Shown one piece after another: positions 18,399 to 27,900 of a stretch of 64,000 nt of DNA. The notes under the pieces are model-generated. The model ran no database searches. It was not told the origin of the DNA and worked only from the letters and a program-made list of their open reading frames with translations. Source of the stretch: Acidobacteriota bacterium (GTDB taxonomy: Bacteria > Acidobacteriota > Blastocatellia > Pyrinomonadales > Pyrinomonadaceae); assembly GCA_018269005.1 (NCBI GenBank), contig JAFDVK010000012.1:991420-1055419 (forward strand), given 5' to 3'. Position 1 is the first letter of the stretch; every line of letters starts with the position of its first letter. A program made the position numbers and the translations under genes.

Positions 18399-19490
18399 AT
18401 GAAATGCGTTCTTTCCTTCTCGTTGCTGTTGGGCAGTCTTTTTGGACTTGCGCAAATTTCATGCGGACAATCCGTTGAGCAACTGATCGAAGACGCCAAT
18501 GCCGCACTAGCTGCAAGGCGCGTCAAGGACGCGATCCGCTCGGCATCATCTGCAATAAAGCTCGACCCAAAGAATATCGGGCCGTATCGGGTTCGAGCTC
18601 GGGCGTATCTAAAACTTGTAGAGAAAGAGGACCGGCCGCTCTCGCAACCCCCATTGGGTAAGGAATATCCCAAAAGTAAGGATGCAAAATATGCATCGGA
18701 TGACATCGCCGCTGCCCTTAAATTAGACTCAAAAGATGCGGCTGCTTTTGCCCTTCGCGGTTGTCTCAACTCTTTCCTGAACAACCTCGAGGCCTCAGAC
18801 GATGATTTCGAGCGTGCGGGCAACGTCGTAAAGACGGATTCGTGGTTTAAGGCGGTTTACCAAGTTACAAGGATCCGTCTTGCGTCAGGATACGCGATAG
18901 AAGGAAGCCGGGTGAGGAATTCCGTTCGGGGTCATAAGGACGACGCGTATCGCAAGAAAGTTCTCTTCGAGGCCCGCCAACTCCATGATCGAGCCGTCGA
19001 ACTTGATCCGACAGCTGAATACTTTCTGAGACGGGCTTACACGCTTGAAGATATTGGCGAATACGAAAGTGCGATCGAGGATCTTGGGCAGTATATTCGC
19101 CTTAATCCGAACGACTTCACAGGCTATTACCGACGTGGGTTGGATTATTCGAACCTTGGATTATTTTCGCAAGCAGTAGAAGACCTTCAAGCCGCGCTAA
19201 CGGCTTTTGATCGGTTCAAGGATATTGACCCGGCCAAGCAGACGGAACTGAGAACCAATATTGCTAAAAACTTAGGGCTCGCAGGGCGATTTTATGAGGC
19301 TTTGCGGATGTTCGATCTCGCCCTCAACGCGAGCAGGCCCTCGTACTTGACCTATTATGAGCGAGGGAAAATTTACTTGCTTATCGGGGAAACGGAGAAG
19401 GCAGAGGCCGACTTTAGGAAAGCCTTCGCAGATGGAGGTAGATATGAACCCGCCGAGGACGAGCTTCGAAAGATGGGGAAGATACCCTAG
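18399..19490 (+). CDS. Exported TPR protein
   Basis: A 363-residue protein with a hydrophobic signal region (MKCVLSFSLLLGSLFGLAQI) ending near SCGQ; Cys23 could be a lipid anchor, but the lipobox is poor. Most of the rest is TPR: about residues 27-60, 105-140, 180-290 and 310-350, including AEYFLRRAYTLEDIGEYESAIEDLGQYIRLNP. No enzymatic motif. It lies 36 bases after the previous gene and 10 bases before the next, so it is likely part of the same transcription unit. Presumed protein-interaction scaffold in the periplasm or at the outer membrane. Confidence 0.78.
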   Translation: MKCVLSFSLLLGSLFGLAQISCGQSVEQLIEDANAALAARRVKDAIRSASSAIKLDPKNIGPYRVRARAYLKLVEKEDRPLSQPPLGKEYPKSKDAKYASDDIAAALKLDSKDAAAFALRGCLNSFLNNLEASDDDFERAGNVVKTDSWFKAVYQVTRIRLASGYAIEGSRVRNSVRGHKDDAYRKKVLFEARQLHDRAVELDPTAEYFLRRAYTLEDIGEYESAIEDLGQYIRLNPNDFTGYYRRGLDYSNLGLFSQAVEDLQAALTAFDRFKDIDPAKQTELRTNIAKNLGLAGRFYEALRMFDLALNASRPSYLTYYERGKIYLLIGETEKAEADFRKAFADGGRYEPAEDELRKMGKIP

Positions 19491-19500
19491 TTCTGTTGAT

Positions 19501-20871
19501 ATGAAAACATTATTTGCGTTTATCGTAGTGGTTCTGGTCGCTGGGTGCGTTGACCAAAGAGCGCAGACGCCGACCCCGACGCTCGAGAGAACGGTTTACA
19601 AAACTTACGCGGCCGCGATGTCCGCGGGCGGGAAACTCGCCGCCGATAAGAACCTCGCCGTCAATAAAAAGAAGGCTGGTGCGATAGACGCTTACACGCA
19701 AGCTGCGAATCTTGCAAAGAACGATCTCCAGAAGGCGGATGCTCTGATCGAGGCCGCGAAGATCCAGAAGGACAACTCGCGCTTTGTATCGACCGGCGGA
19801 GGGAAGTTCAAGGGGACGACGTTCACCGTTTTCGATCATCCCGATGCGGTTCGCTCGTTGAATACGGCTCTTGAGCTGGCCGGGATCGACGACGCAAAAA
19901 GGGCGGAGATCAAGATCCTCCGGGCGGATGTTTACTTTGCCGCAAATAAGCGAATCGATGCGCACAATCAGCTTGTGCCTGAGATCGAAAAGAAGGCTAA
20001 CAAACCGATAGCCCTCGTTATTCGAGAAGAGATGATCGCGTTGGCGGATGCTGCCTCAACGCCTCCCGACCTCAAGGTCGAAGCTTTGATCAGGAAGGCT
20101 CAGACTTACAAGAACTTTCGTGATAGTTATACAACTTCTGCGGATTTGCGATTGGCATTTGAGGCGCTGAAAGCCGGTTCAGAGGTGACCGGGGCATCAG
20201 ATCCCGCCAAGGCCTCGGCTCTACTACAGATAGCAGAGCTCGCACGGATCGGCAACAATTCAAATATCTTCGTAACGGCATTCGAAGCCGTAACCAAGCT
20301 TCCAAAGGCCTCGCCGACGCAGAAACACACGGCCGCCACCGAGCTTGCCAGCGTACTGATAGCCAACGACCGCATCGAGCCTGCTCGAAAGATGCTGACC
20401 GAGACACTGACGGTTCCGGGCCTTACGGTCGTCGAACGCGGCGGTATCCATCGCCTGCTCGGTGTATCTTACGTGCGGGAGATCATTTCGAAAAAGCCTG
20501 CAAAAGCAGCCGAAGATGCCCTTATGGTATCTGCGCGAGGCGAACTTGCGACGGCTGCTAAGCTAACGAAATTCAAAGGCGACGATCTCGCGGAGGCATA
20601 TCGCGGAAATGCGGAGTTCATACGCAGGTTCGAGGATCCAAGATATTTCCTGCTTGCTCACGAACAGTTGAACGCGTCCCTCGCCGTGCCCAAGATTTCC
20701 GACAAACAGCGGTCGAAGGTTCAGTACGAAGTCGCCGAGACCTACAGGCTTGAGAAGAAGACCGCCGAGGCGGTCGCAGCCTATAAGCTCGTCACCAACG
20801 CAAACCCGCAGTATTTCGGCTACGCTCAACAGCGAATAGCGGAGCTTAGTGGCGCAAAGCCCGGAAATTAG
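19501..20871 (+). CDS. Probable lipoprotein with TPR-like helical repeats
   Basis: A 456-residue protein starting MKTLFAFIVVVLVAGC; LVAGC is a good lipobox, so Cys16 is probably lipidated. The frame extends upstream to 19357 inside the preceding gene, but the signal sequence fixes the start at 19501. The rest is almost entirely alpha-helical with Ala/Leu/Lys-rich helix pairs and TPR-like units (for example TYRLEKKTAEAVAAYKLVTNANPQYFGYAQQRI at the end). No catalytic motif. It closes the group of four exported repeat proteins and is followed by a predicted terminator at 20917-20954. Confidence 0.78.
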   Translation: MKTLFAFIVVVLVAGCVDQRAQTPTPTLERTVYKTYAAAMSAGGKLAADKNLAVNKKKAGAIDAYTQAANLAKNDLQKADALIEAAKIQKDNSRFVSTGGGKFKGTTFTVFDHPDAVRSLNTALELAGIDDAKRAEIKILRADVYFAANKRIDAHNQLVPEIEKKANKPIALVIREEMIALADAASTPPDLKVEALIRKAQTYKNFRDSYTTSADLRLAFEALKAGSEVTGASDPAKASALLQIAELARIGNNSNIFVTAFEAVTKLPKASPTQKHTAATELASVLIANDRIEPARKMLTETLTVPGLTVVERGGIHRLLGVSYVREIISKKPAKAAEDALMVSARGELATAAKLTKFKGDDLAEAYRGNAEFIRRFEDPRYFLLAHEQLNASLAVPKISDKQRSKVQYEVAETYRLEKKTAEAVAAYKLVTNANPQYFGYAQQRIAELSGAKPGN

Positions 20872-20916
20872 GCTTTAGATAAGAAGCGAGAGAGAGAAAA
20901 AGGACTTGCAAAAAGT

Positions 20917-20954
20917 AAGAATGGAGTAGAATAATTCTCCGTTCTTATTTTTTT
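20917..20954 (+). terminator. Rho-independent terminator after the TPR gene cluster
   Basis: AAGAATGGAG (20917-20926) and CTCCGTTCTT (20937-20946) form a 10-bp RNA stem with one U-G pair and a 10-base loop, followed by A and seven T. The loop contains TAGAAT, 15 bases after TTGCAA (20906-20911). A promoter for the aminotransferase gene may therefore overlap the hairpin. Confidence 0.75.
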
Positions 20955-20973
20955 GTCTTGGAGGCCATGTTTT

Positions 20974-22278
20974 ATGAGTCAGGCGCAAAAGCCGTCATCG
21001 CTGAAGAACGCGATCGAGAAGCATCGCGAATTCCTTTTTCCCGCGGTCGCAATGTATTACAAGGAGCCGATCGAACTCGTAAAGGGCGAGGGCGAATACG
21101 TTTGGGACGCAGACGGCAATCGCTATCTTGATGCGTTCGGCGGCGTGTTGACCGTGAGCGTCGGGCACGCGAACCCGGAAGTGAATGCCGCGATCATCGA
21201 GCAGACAAAAACTCTGCAGCATACGTCGGCATTGTACGCGAACGGGCCGCAATCAGATCTTGCGGAAAAGCTCGCCGAGATCACGCCAGGCGATCTTAAG
21301 AAATCATTCTTCACATCGAGCGGCACCGAGGCTGACGACACGGCGATCATGGCGGCGAAACTTGCGACGGGCCGCAGCGAGATCGTCGTGCTTCGACACA
21401 GCTATTCTGGCAGAAGTGCGACGGCCCTTTCGAGCGTCGGGCACGCGTCGTGGCGGCCGATCCCTTCGCAGGTCGCGGGCATCGTCCACGCACGCGCGCC
21501 GTATTGTTATCGCTGCCCTTGGAAGATGACGCCCGATAACTGCGGCGCCGCCTGTGCCGAAGATGTCAAAGACGTTATCGAAACGACAACGACCGGCGAG
21601 ATCGCGGCCTTTATGGCCGAACCGATAATGGGCGTTGGCGGTTTTATCGTGCCGCCTGACGGCTATTTCGAACGCGTCGAAGAGATCACTCGTCAGCACG
21701 GCGGGCTATTCATCGCCGACGAAGTGCAGACGGCCTGGGGACGCACCGGCGACAAGTGGTTCGGCATCGAGCATACGGGTGTGAAGCCCGACATCATCAC
21801 TTCGGCAAAAGGAATGGGCAACGGCGTCCCCATCGGTTGGACGATCGCTACGTCCGAGGTCGCGGATAAATTCTCGGGCCTCACCTTTGCTACGTTCGGC
21901 GGGAACCCGATCTCGATGACTGCAGGCCTTGCGGTCATTAAATTCATCGAGGACAACGACCTTCCTACGAACGCACGAGTTGTAGGTGACTATTTCCGTG
22001 GACGCCTCGAAGAACTCAAAGAGAAACACCCGATCATTGGCGACGTTCGTGGACGCGGCCTTATGCAAGGCATCGAACTCGTTAAAGACCGCGAGACGAA
22101 AGAGCCTGCGGCTGACGCCGTGCTCAAGGTTTTCGAGGAAACGAAACGCCGCGGTGTCCTCATCGGCAAAGGTGGCCTTTACGGCAACGTCATCCGCACC
22201 GGTATGATGCTCAATTCGACAAAAGACAATGTTGACGAGCTGATCGCCGCCCTCGATGCCGGATTCTCGGTTGCGTGA
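20974..22278 (+). CDS. Class III PLP aminotransferase (AGXT2/beta-alanine-type)
   Basis: A 434-residue pyridoxal-phosphate enzyme. The Schiff-base Lys279 lies in IITSAKGMGNGVPIGW, and Asp249 in FIADEVQTAWGRTG binds the pyridine nitrogen; SSGTEADDTAI and FGGNPISMTAG are the phosphate-cup and C-terminal family motifs. It resembles alanine-glyoxylate aminotransferase 2, whose members also use beta-alanine or 3-aminoisobutyrate with pyruvate or glyoxylate. That fits the complete pyrimidine degradation cluster 15 kb downstream, whose end product is beta-alanine, but the link is inferred. A CYRCPW...CGAAC cysteine-rich segment at about 178-194 is unusual. The ATG at 20974 is chosen because GGAGG (20960-20964) lies 9 bases upstream. 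Confidence 0.9.
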   Translation: MSQAQKPSSLKNAIEKHREFLFPAVAMYYKEPIELVKGEGEYVWDADGNRYLDAFGGVLTVSVGHANPEVNAAIIEQTKTLQHTSALYANGPQSDLAEKLAEITPGDLKKSFFTSSGTEADDTAIMAAKLATGRSEIVVLRHSYSGRSATALSSVGHASWRPIPSQVAGIVHARAPYCYRCPWKMTPDNCGAACAEDVKDVIETTTTGEIAAFMAEPIMGVGGFIVPPDGYFERVEEITRQHGGLFIADEVQTAWGRTGDKWFGIEHTGVKPDIITSAKGMGNGVPIGWTIATSEVADKFSGLTFATFGGNPISMTAGLAVIKFIEDNDLPTNARVVGDYFRGRLEELKEKHPIIGDVRGRGLMQGIELVKDRETKEPAADAVLKVFEETKRRGVLIGKGGLYGNVIRTGMMLNSTKDNVDELIAALDAGFSVA

Positions 22279-22358
22279 GAAAGCCGTGTTGTGTCGAGTA
22301 GTGTTGGAATGGCGGGAATTTTGACGGCCAAGGCTATGCCCATTGAAAGGAAATTGAG

Positions 22359-24044
22359 ATGACCTCGCAATTCAATAAAATGCGCAGCCTTGCAGGTCTC
22401 GTATTGTTTCTTTTGACGATGCTTGCGGTCGGACAAGAAGTTGAGACTCAACTGGCAGAGCTCGGACCGGCACTCCGCAGCGTTGAGGCGAAGCGAATTT
22501 CAGAGCACGTAAAGAAACTCGCTTCCGATAAGTTTGAAGGGCGAGCACCGGGAACGACCGGTGAGACGCTCACGGTAAATTATCTTGCTGAACAGTTCAA
22601 AAAGTCCGGAGTAAAGCCAGGGAATCCGAACGGGACCTATTTTCAGAATGTCGCGCTTGTCGGCTATCGAACGGTTCCGCAGATCGAAGTCGAGGCAGCG
22701 GGTAAAATGGTCCCGTTCGTTTTTCTCGACGATTTTGTTCACGATTTTCCCGTACTCAGACCTTCGGCGACCGTGAAAAATGCACCGATCGTTTTTGCGG
22801 GTTACGGCATTGTCGCGCCGCAATACGGCTGGGACGACTACAAAGGACTTGATGTTTGCGGGAAGTTAGTGATCGTGCTTAGCGGCGAACCGGCGGTGGC
22901 GGATAAGTCCGACCCCAAGAAACTTGACGCGTCGATGTTTCGCGGCGAGACGCGCACCTATTATTCAACCCGCGATTTCAAGTTTGACCTTGCGGCTGAG
23001 AAAGGAGCCGCGGGCATTTTGATCGTCTATGATCCGACAAAGACAAATACTTATTCGCTCTTTCAGACCTTCGCAAAAATGGAAGGTTTCGCCCTCAAGC
23101 CGACCGGTGCGGACACGCGGACATTGATCTCCGGGCTTATGACGCTCGACGCCGCGAAGCGAATTTTTTCGGCTAGCGGACAGGATCTTGAAAAACTTTC
23201 GGCGAACGCCGAGCAGGTTGGCTTTAGCGCAGTCGAAACGCAGGCTCGTGCTGAGATAACGGTTAGAAGCAAACTTCGCAATGTCGTGAGCCGAAACGTC
23301 GTCGCCCGCATCGAGGGTTGCGACCCGGTGCTGAAGAATGAATACGTGATCTATTCAGCTCACTGGGATCACCTTGGACGCGATCGAAAACTGAAGGGCG
23401 ACCAGATATACAACGGTGCCATCGACAACGCAATTGGTACGGCGATGCTTTTAGAGGTTGCAAATGGGTTTGCGACGCTACCAAGAAAACCGAGGCGTTC
23501 GATACTGTTTATCGCCACTACATCCGAAGAGAAAGGCTATCTCGGGTCGCGACATTACGCTCGGAACCCGTTGTATCCGATCGCCGACGCTGTCGCAAAT
23601 ATCAATCTCGACGGCGGCAATGCCTGGGGCATTACCAAAGATGTACTTTCGGCGAACTATGGGCTTTCGACGTTGGACGAAACGCTTGAAGAATCCGCTT
23701 TGATGCAGAAACGAGGATTTCTCAGGGAATCGCTTGGCGACGGCGGCTTGTATTATGGCTCAGACCAGATGGAGTTTGCCAAAGCTGGCATTCCGTCGAT
23801 CTTTCCGTTCAGCGGGTTCGACTACGTCGGCAAACCAAAGGATTTCGGCGAAGGAAAATGGAACAGCTACTCGGATAACGATTACCATCAGGCTTCTGAT
23901 GAGGTCAGACCGGACTGGGACCTCTCCGGAGCTGGCGAAGATGCGCAATGGCTATTGATCGCCGGCTGGAAGATCTCGCAAACAACAAAGCGGCCACAGT
24001 GGAAACCGGAAAGTGAATTTATCAACTTAGGAAGGAAAAGATGA
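22359..24044 (+). CDS. Exported M28-family metallopeptidase with PA domain
   Basis: A 561-residue zinc aminopeptidase-like protein with a signal peptide (KMRSLAGLVLFLLTMLAVGQ). A protease-associated (PA) insert lies at about residues 130-270, followed by the M28 core. The two-zinc ligand set is complete by eye: His335 (AHWDHLG), bridging Asp356 (AIDNAIG), Glu390/391 (TSEEKG, catalytic and ligand), Asp418 (NLDGG) and His510 (DYHQASDE). Such enzymes release N-terminal residues from peptides in the periplasm or outside the cell. AAAGG lies about 10 bases before ATG 22359. The next gene overlaps the stop as ATGA, so the two are probably translated together. Confidence 0.92.
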   Translation: MTSQFNKMRSLAGLVLFLLTMLAVGQEVETQLAELGPALRSVEAKRISEHVKKLASDKFEGRAPGTTGETLTVNYLAEQFKKSGVKPGNPNGTYFQNVALVGYRTVPQIEVEAAGKMVPFVFLDDFVHDFPVLRPSATVKNAPIVFAGYGIVAPQYGWDDYKGLDVCGKLVIVLSGEPAVADKSDPKKLDASMFRGETRTYYSTRDFKFDLAAEKGAAGILIVYDPTKTNTYSLFQTFAKMEGFALKPTGADTRTLISGLMTLDAAKRIFSASGQDLEKLSANAEQVGFSAVETQARAEITVRSKLRNVVSRNVVARIEGCDPVLKNEYVIYSAHWDHLGRDRKLKGDQIYNGAIDNAIGTAMLLEVANGFATLPRKPRRSILFIATTSEEKGYLGSRHYARNPLYPIADAVANINLDGGNAWGITKDVLSANYGLSTLDETLEESALMQKRGFLRESLGDGGLYYGSDQMEFAKAGIPSIFPFSGFDYVGKPKDFGEGKWNSYSDNDYHQASDEVRPDWDLSGAGEDAQWLLIAGWKISQTTKRPQWKPESEFINLGRKR

Positions 24045-24979
24045 TCAGAAGATCGCTGATTTCGATCACGTTAGTAACCATACTCGCGAGTCTGGCATAC
24101 GCACAAAAGGATATGACAACCAACGGCATTGTTGGGAAAGACCATTTTGTCACCAGCAATGGATTGAAGGTCTATTTGTGGGAGAAATATCACCGGAAGT
24201 TCGCAAAGACGTTCGCAAAGACAAACAAGATCGTTCTGCTGGTTCACGGAGCGACGTGGACGGGGCGGCCGGATTTTGACCTGCAGATACGCGACTATTC
24301 GCTGATGGATTTCCTTGCCAAAAATGGATATGACGTTTGGGCGATCGATATCCATGGCTACGGACGATCAGAAAAGACCGACAAGGATTGGTCGGACACG
24401 GCATCGGCGGCGGGCGATATCGGTGCGGCGGTCGATTACATCACGAAGCTGCGAGGTGTCGAAAAAATGTCGATCCTCGGCTGGTCATGGGGAACGCAAA
24501 CAACAGGCCTTTACACAATGCGTCATCCAGAGAAGGTCAATAAACTGATCCTTTATGCGATGGCGTGGAAGCCGCCGCCTGGAGTCAAGCTTCCGCCGCC
24601 GCCGACCGAACAATATCGCAAAACGGACGAAGCCGCCGCGCGCTCGGACTTTATTCCTGGGCAGTTTGAAAATGACGTCGTCGATCTGTACGTAAAGGAA
24701 GCTCTCGCGGAAGTCCCAAAAGCGCCGAACGGTGTGCAGGTCGATATGCTTACCAAGCTGCCGATCCTCAACCCGGAGGAAATACATGTTCCGACGCTGA
24801 TAATCCGTCCTGAAAAGGACTTCCTCGGCACCGAAGCGCAGACACTCGAGTTCTTCCAAAAACTTGGAACTGACTACAAAAGCTATGCCTTCCTGCCGGA
24901 TGGAGGGCATGCGATCTTGCTTGAGAAGAACTATAGAAAATTTCAAGCCGTGGTGCTTGGTTTTTTGAATCAACCTTGA
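24041..24979 (+). CDS. Exported alpha/beta-fold hydrolase
   Basis: A 312-residue protein with a signal peptide ending at AYAQ (residues 1-21). The hydrolase triad is visible: nucleophile Ser149 in GWSWG, acid Asp260 in RPEKDFLG and His290 in PDGGHAIL. The oxyanion-strand motif is LLVHGATW at 66-73. It is a serine hydrolase of esterase, lipase or peptidase type; the substrate cannot be told. Its ATG overlaps the TGA of the M28 peptidase gene, which suggests the two exported hydrolases are made in step, perhaps acting on the same peptide or ester material. It is 13 bases ahead of the next gene. Confidence 0.88.
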   Translation: MIRRSLISITLVTILASLAYAQKDMTTNGIVGKDHFVTSNGLKVYLWEKYHRKFAKTFAKTNKIVLLVHGATWTGRPDFDLQIRDYSLMDFLAKNGYDVWAIDIHGYGRSEKTDKDWSDTASAAGDIGAAVDYITKLRGVEKMSILGWSWGTQTTGLYTMRHPEKVNKLILYAMAWKPPPGVKLPPPPTEQYRKTDEAAARSDFIPGQFENDVVDLYVKEALAEVPKAPNGVQVDMLTKLPILNPEEIHVPTLIIRPEKDFLGTEAQTLEFFQKLGTDYKSYAFLPDGGHAILLEKNYRKFQAVVLGFLNQP

Positions 24980-24992
24980 CTCAGCTGCGAAT

Positions 24993-27900
24993 ATGAAACG
25001 CTGCCCCGAGTGCAGGAGAGATTATTTCGACGACAGTCTGTTCTACTGTCTCGACGATGGCAGCGCGCTTCTCGAAGGCCCGGCGGCTCAGTTCGGAGTT
25101 CCGTCTTCAGGCCCCTTCAACGATGACGAGCCCGCAACCGCTATCCTGTCAGATCCCGCGGCGATAGCGACCCGATCCTCGTCAGATTGCGAGCCGGCGA
25201 CGGCGATATTTGAGTCGTCGCAAAGCTCCGAAGGGCCGTTCATAGCATCCCCGCATAATCTTGCCGAGGATCTGTCACCGCTGGTCGGCCGGGAAAAGGA
25301 GATCACGGAGATCGAAAGGCTGTTGAGCCGTCGTGATTTACGGCTTTTGACATTGACCGGGATTGGCGGGACGGGGAAGACGCGGCTTGCGTTGGCGGTC
25401 GCGTGGCGAATGCTTTTGAATTTTCCTGACGGAGTCTTTTTCGTCAATTTGGCTCCGATAACAGATTCAAAGCTGGTCACTCCCGTCATAGCACAGTCGC
25501 TAGGTGTGCTCGAATCCGGCAGCGAGCCGATCTTCGACACGCTGAAGGAATATCTTGCCGGGCGAAAGATGCTGCTCGTCGTTGATAATTTCGAGCAGGT
25601 TTCTCAGGCTGCATCTGATATCGAGAAACTTATCAACGCAGGCCCGAACCTTCGAATTCTGGTCACCAGCCGGGAGCCTTTGCGTTTGACTGCGGAACAT
25701 GAGTTTGCGGTTCCGCCTCTGTCCTTGCCGTCTGAGGATGAACCTGTATCCGCTGCCTCGTTTTCCGAGTATGAATCGATCCGATTTTTTGTCGAACGGG
25801 CTCAGACTAGCAAACCAGAGTTCGCATTGAGCCAAACGAACGCGGCCGACGTGGCAGCGATCTGCCGAAGCCTTGACGGCCTACCGTTCGCGATCGAGTT
25901 GGCCGCGGCCCGCATCAAGCTTTTTGAACCTCAGACGATCCTTGCCCGCCTCTCGAACTCCCTTCGCTTCCTGACGGGCGGTGGCAAAGAACTGCCTGAA
26001 CGACGCCAGACGATGCGGGGTGCGATAGCCTGGAGCTACGATCTGCTTGACGCGGAAGAAAGGCAGCTCCTCGATCGCTTATCGGTCTTTGCGGGCGGCT
26101 TCACGATCGAGTCCGCAGAAGCGGTCGGCGCAGAACATGGCGTTGAGATACTTGATACCGTTTCCTCCCTGCTCGATAAGAATTTGATCGCACGGATGAA
26201 TCAGCAAAGCGGCGAACCACGCTTTCGGATGTTGGTCGTCGTCCGCGAATTTGCTCTCGAAAAATTGGGCCAGGCGGGTGCGACCGACGAGGTACACCGC
26301 CGGCATTCTGCCTTTTTTGCCGACCTCGCAGAACGAGCGGAACCTGAATTAAGGGGAGCTAGAGCGGCTGAATGGCTACAAAGGCTTGATCAGGAACACG
26401 AGAATATAAGATTGGCGCTCAACTGGACGATAGATAGTGAACCGCAGACCGCCCTTCGGATCGCGGCATCTATCCAGCGATTTTGGTGGCGTCGCGGACA
26501 CCTTTCAGAAGGCGTTGAGTGGACGCGGCGGATCATTGATGCGACCTGTGCGTCGGGCGACCCGAAGCTCCTTGCGTCCGCCTATCGCGGCATCAGCAGT
26601 TTGAGCTGGAATCGCGGCGACTTCGACGCGGCCGTGACCTTCGCCGAAAAAGGCCTCGAGATAGCTCTCAAAACGGGCGATAAGAAATTGATCATCAATG
26701 CGCTTCACAGCGTAGGAACTGCCAAGCACAATCAAGGCGATTTTGCGGGTGCGCAAAAGTTCAGCGAGGAAGCCTTGGCGATGGCCCGCGAGGCAGGTGA
26801 AACTTTCGAGGCGGCGGAGTTGGCGAACGCTCTCGGCGAACTCGCACGCCACCAAGAAGATCATGTTGCGGCCGGGAGGCATTATGAAGAAGCTCTCCAG
26901 ATCGCAAGGCAGAAAGGCTACAAGCAGCTCAATATGCTCGCAGCGATCAATCTTGCGGCGGTCGCGTGCCATCTGGAAGACTATGAACTCTCATATGCGT
27001 ACACGCTGGAGTCGATGAAGATCAGCGAGGAGATGGGCAGTACTGTCAGCATTGGCTATGCTCTCGAAAGATTTGCGGCATTGGCGGTCATTGGCGGTGA
27101 GATGGAGAGGGCTGCGATCTTGAGCGGTGCAATGGAAGCGATCTATGATGCGGCCGGTTATAGGATAGAGGAAGTCGATCGACTTTTCCTGGAACGTTAC
27201 CTTGACAAGGCGCGTTCAGCGATAGGGGACGAACGCTTTGAAGCTTCCCGCAGCCGAGGAAACGCGATGTCTGTCGCAAATGCGGTCGCCTTTGCTCGCG
27301 AAGATGGATCAGACTGGGTCTCAACAAGAAAATTGAAGATCACGGACAGTGGATCAAACCCAAAGGCCGCATCGGCAGGGACCAAAGATCAGATATTTAC
27401 TACTAAAGAAACCGAGGTGTTGTCGTCGGAAGCCTTCGAGATTCCGAAGGCAAAGGTCCCTCTAAAATGGCAGGTCTTTGCTCTGACGGCATTTGCGGCC
27501 GTCCTGGCAGTTGGCGTCTATTTTGGCTATCAATATTTCGAATCGGCAAATGCTCGTGAGATCAGATCGATCGCCGTCTTGCCGTTTGACAATCGAAGCG
27601 GCAACGGCGAGGCGGATTATCTTTCTGACGGTTTAGCGGACTCGCTTATTTATCGTCTATCGCAATTGCCCGATCTAAAGGTCAGTCCGACAAGTTCCGT
27701 GATGCGATACAAGGGGAAAAATAGCGATACTCTGCAGATAGCAAAAGATCTGGATGTCGATGCGGTGATGTCGGGGCGGCTTGTTCAGCTCGGCGATAGT
27801 TTGAATATCAGCGTGCAGTTGACCGACGCACGGACTGACAAGCTGATATGGGCAGAACAGTACGACAGAAAAATGACGGATCTCCTTGCCACACAGCGGG

